A stretch of DNA of 64,000 bases from Callaeas wilsoni (taxonomy: Eukaryota; Chordata; Aves; Passeriformes; Callaeidae), in assembly GCA_013398955.1 (NCBI GenBank), contig VWPU01005327.1, positions 62,001-126,000 of the forward strand. The letters are read 5' to 3'. Under the pieces are notes generated by a model. That model had not been told where the DNA came from. It saw only the letters and a program-made list of their open reading frames with translations, and searched no databases. Shown piece after piece: positions 1-10,623 of the stretch (its first letter is position 1; every line of letters begins with the position of its first letter). Both the position numbers and the translations under genes were made by a program.

Positions 1-3000
1 ACAAGCAAGTAGGGACTGGCTCTCTAGTCAATTGATTAAGGCATTGAAGTAAGTGAAAAAAGAACTGGTGACAATTAGAAAAGGGTAAGATGAGAAGGTC
101 TCTGCTCCCCAGCCCATTCACATGTTTTATATGTGAGAATCATCAATTAAATGATCCAGGGAGAACAGAAAAACACCTATATCTTCTCTTCTAGCTGAGA
201 TCATTTTTGCATCTGCTCACCAGTCAATAATAAGGGAAAGAAATACAAAGAAGGTGAGAACTTAAACTGAAGAGGCTGGAGAATTGAATTCTGTCCCTTT
301 TTCAGCCATAGAATATCAATGTGATATGAGGTCTGTCTCTCAAATGAACATTTCACAGGCAGTGAGCCGTAACAGGAGTCCTTTGCTTGACACCCTGAGA
401 TCTAGTACAGAGAGCACTGGTTCATTTCCAAGTGTAACTGGAGCCAGTGTGATCTGTATTGTGAATACAGGCTACAGCTATTTAGCGCTCCCAGGACCAC
501 TCACTGCTCCCGAGACCAACTGCATGGAGTGCATCTGTCCATTCTCAGCTTCCAAAAGAGCATGGACTTCTCCACAGTTTCTGCTGGGACTAGTTCCTGG
601 CCTAGCTTGACTCCTGTGCTCAGGAATTGCCAGAGGAATTGGTATGAGCCAAAGCTATGTCAGGAACTGTTTTAAGAATTCAGAGCAGGATTCGAGTGAT
701 CACCAGAGCATAAGGCTTACAGCTACACATGGAACAATAAGAAAAAGTAAAATATTGAATAAAGGTTGTGACGCAAATGCTGTCCTCCTCAGTTAGTAAA
801 CATACTGTTCCTCTGCTACCCTTCCAAGTTAAGCCTTCAAATCTTCCCTCTTTCCTTTCTTTCTTGAGCTGTTTAGTAGATATGTGAGATAAAATCTCTG
901 TGCGCTACTGATCAAAATCAGTAAGATACCCCATTAATCCTCCTGCCTGTCCTTATCTGTCGCAGCATTTTAAACTTCTACACCAAACTCTTTGTGTAAG
1001 GACTCACATCATCTCATATTTTATAGCATGAAATCCAGTCAGGACCCAACACAGGCTAGAACTGCTTTATAGTGAAGATTGTCAAAAGCAATAATGTTTT
1101 TGAGCAACTGTATGTGTTTTTGAGACAGATAATGTTGCTTAAATTATCCCATTCTTTAATTTACACTTGGTTTTGTTTCTCAGTTCATGAAGTCTGTCTT
1201 ACATATACTTAATGCTGATTTAGATCATCAAATGGGAAAAAAAATCTTGCAGTTCTCTAGTTCAGGGGATCTAGGATGGGATAGTGATTGAAGTATCTCT
1301 GAGATGTCTCTAATTTGTACCATTTTAGTAACAATTCCTATGAAGCAAAAGCAGATGTCCAGAAACACCAGCTTCTCGGCATCAAACTAACAGACCTCAA
1401 TCCTTTATGCTGCTTCCTGGTTTTCCCAGAATATATTCTTCTTGGAGTTGGCACAGGCCCTGGTACAATGGACTACTTCATGCCTGTGTTATGGCTCCTT
1501 TGTGCTAGCCTGCAGTGAGAAAACTGATAGGTCACACATATGTTGAATAAAACGCTATCATTTATTTCTCTGTAAAAGCCATATTTGCCTGTGACTGTAG
1601 ACCTGTCAAAGCTCAGACACTGAGCATCCTTGCTTCAGCTCCACACTTTCATGTACCAGCTAGGAGGCCTGAGAGACCCAGCACACAGGTCCCCAATGCC
1701 TCGTGCACCACAACAGAAGCACATTCTTCCCTTAGTCAGAAATGCCCCATTCTGAAAGAAGAATCTTGCATGTGGATGGTGTAATGGAAAACCTTTTTGA
1801 CATTAAAAAATGCCAAATTTTTGACAAAGGGAATTTTCAAAAAATGGTTTGGGAAAAAATCTCAATCATCCACACTGCCAGCTGCTGTGAAATCAACAGA
1901 GATGTGAGCCAAGTAGCTGGGGAGCCATCAATTCTGAGATCAGGAATGCATCAGCCTCAGAAGTTGGGGAGATCAGGGAGCCTTGAGAAGTAGAAGCCAG
2001 GCAGCTCAGGAGACCTATCTGGCAGAAAGCGTTGTCTTCTTTATGGTCAACATTTTTTTTCAGTAAAAAATACCTTTCAGCATGTTTTTGACACAATCTA
2101 ATCCTCATAAACCCACCAGAAACATGACTAAGTCACTCTAACTCTGCCAGATGTGAACATCATTTGGAAGATGGTGGGAGAGAGGGAGGCTGGGGGTTCT
2201 GTCATGTCTCGAGGAAAACAAGATATTGCCAGTAGGTCTTAAGTTCTCTTTGCTATTTACAGTATTGCAGAGAAATTACTTTTCAGTAGCAGATTTTTTT
2301 TCCCCCAGGGACTAAAAGGACCACAGTAGAACAAAGGAGGATGACCTACTCAGTTCTACTTGGCAGCCCAGGCTAGGGCAGTACAACTGCACTGACATGG
2401 GAAGTGGCCTCACTGCAGTTTAGGGCATTCACAGCTCAGAGCAGAGGTGAATGAAGGGGTGCATAATAGCTGAACATTTGTAACTTTGTTCCAGTTACCA
2501 AGCTTGTGAGTTTTTATGTCCTTCTTTCTTTCATAGAAGTTCCCTTGCTCTACATACTGACTCAGAGCTGCTACAAGGTCAAAGCACTCTTTAACCCTAT
2601 GAACAGTGTGTACCTGATAAGTCTGACTGCTGGAAGGTATTTTTTCTCAGACTGGACAGAAGACAAACCAGTTTTGTTGGAATCCAAGAGTCTAAACTTT
2701 GATGTTACTGTAAACTGGCAAGAAGACAGATTGTTCGTGACATTGCTTCAGTAGGGTAGGACACAGGTTTGCCATGTATGACCACAACTTGAGCAGGTCC
2801 TTCAAGACTTAATCTCACATTCCTTCCTTCTGTTTTGCTCTTCATTCTGCTTTCTCCCTGGCCCCTGACTCTCTAGACATCATCGTGTACCCCAAGAATC
2901 GGTCTTTATCTCCATCTCAGACTGTCTCAGTTCTTTCTATGGTTGCAGCCTCTATGAATTCACATTATCCCCCATTTTAAGCCAAGGGAAGGCCTGAAGC

Positions 3001-3671
3001 TCAAAAATCAATAGGGAAGTGCAAGAAAAGTAGCACAATCCAGACCTAGCCACAGGCAGCTCCTTTTATCTTTCTGAGATGAAATGTTATTTCTGTAGAG
3101 AGTGCCTTTTCATTTGGAATCCATCTTTTCAATGATGAAATAGCACTTCCAAAAGCACCGCATCAGAGAGGATGGTTCTTTGGGGGTACAATGATAATAA
3201 GCAGCAAGTGACAGAGGATAATCTCAGCAAGCATTTAGTAAGGTAGGAAGCACAATACCTATTCAGCCTTTGATTGGGAAGAAAACTTCAAACTGGGATT
3301 AAGCCGAATCTCTAGCATCCGTGACATCTCTAAAAAAGGCAAGCAGATGCTGGGGCATAAAAGAGCTACCATCAGAAATTCAGAGACTCCAAAAAGCTCT
3401 ACACATTTTTCCTCTGGAAATACTAATCTTGGACAAAATATTAGTATGCAGTTAATTGTTATTTTCCTCTTTCCATTTCCATGTTCAAAGCAAGAAGATA
3501 ACTATTCTTTGAATCAATGAGATCTCTCTCTTTTCTTTTCATATTTCTGAAACATCTCACGACAATAGTGAGATCCACAGACTTAAATTCTTTGAATTCA
3601 AATGGCTTTGCCCCAAAGTGTGTATAATCTCACAGTTGTCATTAACATGATGAGTCATAATAAGAACCTAA

Positions 3672-3691
3672 AATTTTGGAAAACCAAAATT
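3672..3691. repeat. Small perfect hairpin, 8-bp arms
   Basis: The arms aattttgg (3672-3679) and ccaaaatt (3684-3691) are perfectly complementary around an aaaa loop. It is short and AT-rich, so chance is a reasonable explanation. Confidence 0.5.
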
Positions 3692-4263
3692 CCACTCTTT
3701 CCCCTTTCTTAAATAAATAAGAGGAGCACAGATAAAAATAAGAGGAATTTTAAAATGTTGTACTGTAAATAAGCAGCTCTATCTCAGCTATCATCGAGCA
3801 TAATGCTTCATTTTCAGAGTCATAGCACACCTGGCTGACTTATGTTTCCTTTTAATTTCCTTGCAATTCCTGCAATATAACGTGTCATTATGTTCTGCAA
3901 AACAGTAGCATTTCTGTAAGATGACCCAAAGTATCTAATCATCACGACACTTTCCTTTTTTTTTCTTCACTAAAAGGAACAGATAGGCACAGAAGATATT
4001 TAGCTTTTAAAAGAACAGTTGGCATTCAAAATTTAAAGTGCTTCTATTATTTCAGTTAAGATGATTAATAGGAAACAACAGTTGTCTGGCATATTGCATT
4101 TAAAACTGCACTATGGAACACATCCTCAATTACTATGAAACAAACAGTATACAAGGAATTTGCCAGTAAATACATTTCAGTCAGGGAACGAGCTGGTAAA
4201 ATTTAAGGCAGGTAGTCGTGTAAAATTCAGATAATACTGGCATCATAGGGGCATGTTGTGGGG

Positions 4264-4299
4264 CTTACATTATAATAATGCTATACATTATTATGTAAG
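4264..4299. repeat. Imperfect hairpin, 14-bp stem with 3-nt bulge
   Basis: cttacat (4264-4270) and aataatg (4274-4280) pair with cattattatgtaag (4286-4299). A tat bulge lies in the left arm and ctata forms the loop. All 14 stem positions are complementary. No known small-RNA gene is recognised here. Confidence 0.55.
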
Positions 4300-4803
4300 A
4301 GAGGCCTCAGCTTCAAATGCACAGCAAAAGGGGTACATTTAAATGAGACACTGACAGGAATTTGCTGCAGAAAATTAATGCCAGGCGAGACCATGCTAAA
4401 CACAACATGCCCAAAACCCTTGTCTGAAAAACAATAAAGCTGGAAGTAGATATTAATTCATAAGGTTAAATTACATGGTTGTACGTGTGATCTCTGCTCT
4501 CAGCCATCACACACGGCCATGCATACACTCACACATACAAACAGGGAGCCATGATGTTCAAGTGCATGTGTAAAAACATGCCACTCACTTTTCCCTCACT
4601 AAACATATTAAATAGGTCAAAACAATGAAAGCACATACATGAGAAAGCACATGAACAGCTGTGCATGCCAGATATCGAAGAAGCATAGGAGTGTGTAGAT
4701 AAAGCAGTAGTCTGCACTACCACTAAACCAAATGAACATGCCAAGAAATTACTCTTAGGGTTTCACAATTTATCATTTGATATTCTAGTCCCATAAAGTC
4801 ATT

Positions 4804-4825
4804 TGTGTGTGTGTGTGTTTGTGTA
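4804..4825 (+). repeat. (TG)n microsatellite
   Basis: Fifteen bases of uninterrupted TG repeat (4804-4818) are followed by an interrupted tail to 4825. It is a short dinucleotide repeat and may vary in length between individuals. Confidence 0.85.
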
Positions 4826-7800
4826 TGGTTAGATACAATTCTAGATACCCTCGATCATATTATCTCCATAGATACCATATTTAATTTCTCTTTTACACAT
4901 CTGTATTTCAATCTATAGTGATACTTCTTTAACAAGAAAAGTTATGTATGCCACTGCTAGCATTGGTAAAGTATCATTAAAAATTCTAGTTGCCTGTACG
5001 TGAAACAAGATTTCTAATTGAAAAGTTTCTGTTGTTGCATTGCAAATAAGATGAAAAATAATGCACTATCAGAGAGATAAGAGTTGTAACCAGAATCACT
5101 GGGTGTGATTGACAAGCTGTGTATTGCATAGATTTATAGGGAATTTAAGAACTGGAATTTCAATCTAGAAAATGGAAATTCTTAATTGCAGACATTTGTG
5201 ACAATTTTATGACCTCTGATGTAGCGTTATAACATTAGAACTGATAAAGAATTAATCACTATATTCAAAAATACTTGAATTTTCTTAGCTTGTTCATGCT
5301 TGCTCATCAGTTGTGAGTGTATCTTCCTAGCTACTCAGCATCCAAATATATTGGAAGTATACTACGGGAACACGAAGGGCAGATGGTATGAGTTAGTAAC
5401 ACAGTATTCAATGTGGACAAAGAGGCTCTAAGTTTGAAGATGATTTCAAGGATTTTTGTGGGTAGAATACATGTATATGTATATCTCTTGATGTTAAAGT
5501 TCAGTGTCTGACATTAATGAGACAGATTGCCTGTTAAATACACACTTTGATCAAACTGTGAAGACAATTTCAGGGTTTTTAATACACTATATTAAAAGAC
5601 ATGTGAAAGTAAAAGTAAAATAATGCTCTAGAATTTAAAAATAGCAATTTAATTTCAGGGGGTTTACCATTTTGGACTAGGACAGAAGGAGTGGATGACA
5701 TAGCATGACAGAATTATTAGACAGATCTACAGTAAAGATACAGAAATAATTCATCTCCATACCATCTCCATTTCAGAAATGTCTTTCTGAAAATCTACTG
5801 CATGTCTTCCCTCTGTGACGAACATGTTACATGCCATTATTTCAATGTTAATTGTAGTGGAGACCAGAAAAAGGAGCTCAGAGTGCCTACTGTGCAAGGG
5901 AAAATTGTTTGCCCTATTCAAAATCATTAGTGCTTGACATGGTAAAGGCTAAATACCATGAAGAACAGTGAATGGCTTTCAGTGCTGATAAACAAGTCTA
6001 TTGTTTATTTTTGGAATTAAAGCTAACCCATTCCTGTTAAACTCAGTTATGCGTCAATCCATTGATATATGTAAAGGAAGATGCTGTGTCACTTAGACCA
6101 ACAGGAGAAAAAGACCAAAGAGCATTTAATCCATTTGGCGCTCAAAAGAAGTTCTTCACTGGATAGGAAAATTAGTGAGCCTACGTAAGGAGCATTTCTG
6201 AGTGTTGTTCATTTTTTTTTTTCCTCTGAGGCAAAGAATAGATTTGAAATTATTTATTACACTAGAGGTTTATTTGGGATTGCTGAAAGCCAAGTGGTAA
6301 CTAAGTGCTGGAGAGACAGGCCTCTTTTCATCTAGGTACGGACGAGACCTGGAGAGCAGCACTTTGTGCTTGAGGCTAGATGTATAAGGACAACAAACCA
6401 GATCTGCAGGCAGGCTGAAATGAAAAACTGCAGTCTTTGGTTTGCTACAACCCAGGGCTGGAGATTTACATGTAACACAGCATCCACGGTGAATCAGAGT
6501 GATAATCAGATGTGTCTGCCTCTCTGAAGGAAACACATTACTGTATTGCCTAAGAACTAAGCAAGAAAAAAACTATTTTTATGATCTAGGTCCATCTGCT
6601 GTAGTCCAGTTAAAAAAATTGAGTGGACATGAAATTCGTATAGCCTCATAGATAACTTTGGAAAGACACAAGACACATTTGAGAGGGATAAAGCTAAATG
6701 AATTTGCCACTTGAGGATCAGAACTGCTGTTTAGCAAAACTATTCTGTTTTAATCAATCCTTGGACATTCTCATGCCTGTGTCCCTGCCCCAGCTTCAGC
6801 ATTTCTCAAAGGTGTCCTAGAGCCGTTCTCTGCCCTTGTCTCTCTGCTCCTGATTTGTGCTCTAGAACACTCAGACATTTTTCCTTTTTCAAATAGTACT
6901 GAATAAAATCTAGTTCTTTCTGGTCACCCTAACAGACGACTAAATATTGTTTCCCCCTCCCACCTGAAAATTTTCCGTGTTTGTTTTCTGTGTGACACCC
7001 TTATCAGCTTCATCACACGATCAAAATCTTTTGTCTATGATCTCTTGTTGCTGGGGAAGCTGGTTAGGATGCTGCTCTGTATCCAGGTTGCCATCTCCTT
7101 GTACACGTGGGCTGCAACGTGAGCTGGTGATCATCCCCCCTTTGAATTTCTGTCCCCTCTTAACATGTAATGCAGAGAAGGCAAATGATACTCCGGGCTG
7201 AAAAGGGGGCTGCAGCTTGCAGCAGCTGCACACAATAGAGATCCTAATAGAAAATAGAAATTATAGAAAAACACCATCATCCCTTCATTGCTACAGTACA
7301 ACAATAGAGAGCAATTCAGTTTGGGGTACATTAACAGAATGTGAATAGCACTGTTACAGCAGTGTGATGCACATGGTTCCTGCCTCAGCTACATTGGGAA
7401 AACATTGTCATGCTTATGAAGCTAATTTTATCAGTGTAAAGGAAGAACTAACTGATATCAAGAGATATATTCCAGGGTTATTGTCCCCAGAAAAATATAT
7501 TAGAGGAAGAGAATTATTTTTCAGGCCATTCATCAGGCATTATGAATCTGACGACAAAACCAACCAGCCTAACTGGGTCCAGAACACAAAATCTATATTT
7601 CAGAGAATTTGAAACTTTAAGTTCTAAAAATCTGGGAAATTCTGAATTCTGGGCAATTTTCTTTTCAGTTCTTAGATGTGGGGTTTTTACAGCAGCAATA
7701 AGAAATTACCAGTCCTGTTATTCATGTCTACAGCTCACTCTGAGCTAGGATGGGTGCTTTTAGAGTAGGCTTGCTTCCTTCAGTTTCATGTTAAAACTGG

Positions 7801-8402
7801 GGGATTTTCCTGAATTACCACCAGCATATGTATTCATAAGTGACTCCCATGAAGTCACTGCTTACTTTTAAATTACTTACTGTGCTCAAGATTGCAATTG
7901 GAACCTCATACTCCTTCCATTCATGTCTTACAAGTCATTAAGAAGGTCTTTCACTCAGTCCTATACACTAGCTCCTGTGTTATGAGTCTTGTGTTTCCTT
8001 ACCTCTTACATACTTAATTTCAAATTCAAAAGGCCCCTTTAACACACAGTTTGTATTCCATAACATTACAGGACATTTCTTCTCAACTTTTATTTTCCAG
8101 CTGGAGAGTATTTTCTATAGGATTGTTTGCAATATTGTTTTCAGTTTGCACATAACAAGACATCATGACACATCTGCTCTTCATAGTTCTCAGCAAGTGT
8201 TTTAATGGAAATAAACACGATATCCTACAAGGAAAGGTCCTAGGAAAATGAGACAACAAAGGACAGCTATGGTCTGGATGAAAAACTTCTTGTGAGGGAG
8301 TTCCTCTTGCAGCCTTAAGTCTCCCTTCACAGTCTTTAGGCTACTGCCATCAACTGGACCCCTACACTTTCTCTCTCTGTCGCCTCAACTCTAATCCTAG
8401 GG
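4826..8402. other. Non-coding unique DNA, no gene seen
   Basis: No supported gene or recognisable repeat is seen. There is a T run near 6210-6222. Open frames are 88 codons or shorter, lie on both strands and often overlap each other (for example around 7000-7330), as expected of chance frames. Confidence 0.6.
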
Positions 8403-8571
8403 GTGGATTGGGCACCGGCCAAGGTGAGCAAGGGGTCAGCGGAAAATTCTTTTCATTGCCCAAACCTTGCCTCTGCAGGCCCTTTACAGCCCCACAGCAA
8501 CTGGACACCTTGGCTTTGCATCTCTGTTAACCCTGATGGTAAATCTACCCCAAGGAGTGATCACACTCTCA

Positions 8572-8591
8572 GTATACCTTTGTATACCTTT
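8572..8591 (+). repeat. Two-copy 10-bp tandem repeat
   Basis: gtataccttt occurs twice in tandem at 8572-8581 and 8582-8591. It lies inside the 144-codon open frame and is a minor local duplication. Confidence 0.7.
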
Positions 8592-9038
8592 GGTGCACAA
8601 AGCTTCTCTTGGAAAGCCCTTTGCAGTACTTCTTAACTTGATTCATAGGCTTTGTTATTCCCCTAACTCCAAAAGTTTGAGTATGGCTGCAAAGGGGAGG
8701 CCTAGGGAAGTGATTTCTTTTTGCTTGTTTTGGCCACAGCTAGGTTTGTCTGGTGTTAGTTTTGTGATAAATTTGATGTGGAGTTGCAAGAAGTTGCTAA
8801 AGGTAAGTCTGGGTATCACAAATAATCTTCCCCTTTTCATTTTGTCGGTGGGGAGAGTGATCTTGAGTAAAGGATTCAGTCACTTCCAGGGTTACAGCTA
8901 ATGCAAGATGTGAGACAAAGCCTAAGGGTCCAGTCTGAGCGAGGACCTGCAAAGGAGATGCCTATGGAAAGTTTGGGCAGAGAAAGGGCCAAGGCTGGAG
9001 GTCCTTATGTAAAGCTCAGGTCCTGGCTGCAGTTAGCA

Positions 9039-9053
9039 TTAGGGTTAGGTTTA
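9039..9053 (+). repeat. Short telomere-like TTAGGG run
   Basis: ttagggttaggttta contains about two and a half vertebrate telomere-type units, the last ones altered. It is too short to be a true interstitial telomere array and could be chance. Confidence 0.45.
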
Positions 9054-9192
9054 AAGCTGGGGGAAGAGAAAGACTCAGGTCCCATTGTGGTGAGGTCCCA
9101 AAGAGGTTGCCAAGACAAGAGCTGAGCAACACGAAGAATTATTTCCTGGGCCAGTTCTGAAGATCTTGTGCTCGATCTCAGCTAACAGTGAG

Positions 9193-9352
9193 TTTTAGCT
9201 TTTATAATATTATGTATATTACATATAATAATTTATTACATATTATATATTCGTTTGTATTATATGTTTAAAAGTGATTTTAATTTTTTTTTTAAATTCA
9301 ATTAAAAATTAAAAATATAAATATTTTAAATATTTTAAAATTATAAAAAGAC
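9193..9352. repeat. AT-rich block with inverted repeats
   Basis: About 160 bp is almost entirely A and T, with repeated tatt, attaca and atata words, near-palindromic runs such as attatgtatattacatataat split over 9210-9230, and a T9 run. Both flanks are far less AT-rich. Such blocks melt or extrude cruciforms easily and can act as matrix-attachment DNA. That role is inference only. Confidence 0.7.
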
Positions 9353-9547
9353 TCAGTAGATCTTAACACAAATACATCAAATTAAGCATCAATCTTCAAG
9401 AGAAATATAAACCATGTAGCAACTTCCCTATGGTTATAAAACAAAAGTTAGGTGTAGAACATTCTGCTGGTTTGAACTGGCTTGCATGGAGTGAAATGAG
9501 ATGAAGCTGAGGAGCAGAAGGAAGAGTTGGTGTTGTAGCTGTGATAG

Positions 9548-9591
9548 CAGGGAGGAAAGAGAGAGAAGGACGGAGAGAGAAGGGCAGCATG
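9548..9591 (+). repeat. GA-rich purine tract
   Basis: The tract is nearly all purine, with gaga repeats broken by single c bases. It is an imperfect low-complexity sequence rather than a clean microsatellite. Confidence 0.65.
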
Positions 9592-10584
9592 GAAGAGCAG
9601 AACTGCTGCTTTAGGATGCTACAAACAATTTCAGCCACATTGTCTCTGATGGCATGTTAAGGGTGGCTTGTGCTAGTCCAAGAACATCCCCACACTCCTC
9701 TTGACTCTGGCTCCCCCTTCCCATGCCTCTGTCACTTCCGGGCCTTTGTAGCCTCCTCACCCAACAAAAAGGGAGGGTTGTTTTCTGCTGGTTAGAGTGA
9801 GACTGTGTAGTGCAAGGCCAGAGTAAAACCAGCATGTCCCATGGAAGAGGGGGGCATGGTGAGACCCAGGATGCAAGAGGATGACTGCAGGACATGCTGC
9901 TCAGCACAGCAGCATGTGAAACCAGGGGTCCCAGTCCATCAGACTGCCTGCTACTCTCACCATTTCTCACTCTCCAGTCTGTCAGTTGGAGAGATCACTG
10001 GTTACTGGGTCTTTTTGGAGCCCTCTAGCAGACCTGAGCTCTTCTTGGGCTGCATGGTGACTTCGTAAGTCTCCACCTGATAAAATACTCCAGGGCCTCA
10101 GCCAGAAGTAGTTATAGCTGTGGATGGAAAAAAGATAGCTGGAAAATGTGATTTCCATCTCCTGGAAAGGTCATGTTTGAAGAAAAAAGATCATCTGGGA
10201 AGGCACACGAGGCAAAAAAAAAAAGATATGTCACGGAGAAAGAGCTATGAAAATTAAATCTGTTTGCAAATTAGAGCCTTTCACGTTGCTGAGAGGGGAA
10301 TTTGCATGGGTGCTTTTGCTTTTCTTGGCAACATCCTTTCAGACTAGCTACAGGGATCTACCTGTCTGTCATCCCTATTTACCTGGAGGAAAATAAGGTT
10401 TGCTTTTTCCCTTGAGGAAGCTCCCCCTTTCGCTTTTGCAGGGAGGACACTTCCTGTGGACCAATTGCTGCTGGAGGGGCTGTGCTGTCTCTGCCCTCAG
10501 CAGGGGCTGCCCTGGTGCACAGCTGTCCCTGGCCATACCACTGCTGTTCTGCATCTGCTGCCTGGCCCTGGCTTCCTCGCTGCA

Positions 10585-10623
10585 GGGAGAAGATTGTGTA
10601 GGGGAAAATGGGGAGAAGAGGGG
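10585..10623 (+). other. Clustered G runs, possible weak G-quadruplex
   Basis: Four runs of three or four G occur at 10585-10587, 10601-10604, 10610-10613 and 10620-10623. The last three are separated by 5-6 bases and the first by 13. The long first loop makes a stable quadruplex uncertain. Confidence 0.35.

Larger units (their letters stand above)
1..4803. other. Non-coding unique DNA, no gene seen
   Basis: No supported gene or clear interspersed repeat is seen here. Open frames are at most 108 codons and lack recognisable domains. The stretch from about 3570 to 4470 is AT-rich with several TAAT cores (for example near 4062, 4375 and 4453), two small hairpins (3672-3691 and 4264-4299) and no obvious repeat sequence. 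It could be a conserved non-coding element, but this cannot be judged without alignment. Confidence 0.6.
8403..9125 (+). other. Less AT-rich segment holding the longest open frame
   Basis: This segment is visibly less AT-rich than its flanks. It contains a 144-codon ATG-initiated open frame at 8467-8901, the longest in the window, and a 74-codon frame at 8901-9125 in another phase. The 144-residue translation is hydrophobic and leucine/serine-rich. I recognise no domain, signal peptide with mature domain, or splice structure. From about 8930 the phrase aggtc or ggtcc recurs irregularly (8929, 8999, 9019, 9078, 9091), which hints at a decayed tandem repeat. The length is within chance expectation for 64 kb, so no gene is called. 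Confidence 0.4.

Noticed and set aside
2537..2635. Possible exon between a ttctttcatag acceptor-like and a ggaaggtatt donor-like site
   Set aside because: Such site pairs arise often by chance, and the open translation matches nothing recognisable.
4724..4736. accactaaacca phrase resembling internal CR1
   Set aside because: Only a dozen bases match and no other CR1 phrase is nearby.
8467..8901. 144-codon open frame as a protein-coding gene
   Set aside because: It is the longest frame in the window, but a frame of this length is about what chance gives in 64 kb of this composition. It has no recognisable domain and no splice or promoter context.
9039..9053. True interstitial telomere array
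   Set aside because: Only about two and a half units are present, as also at 45700-45714. This is too short to claim a chromosome-fusion relic.
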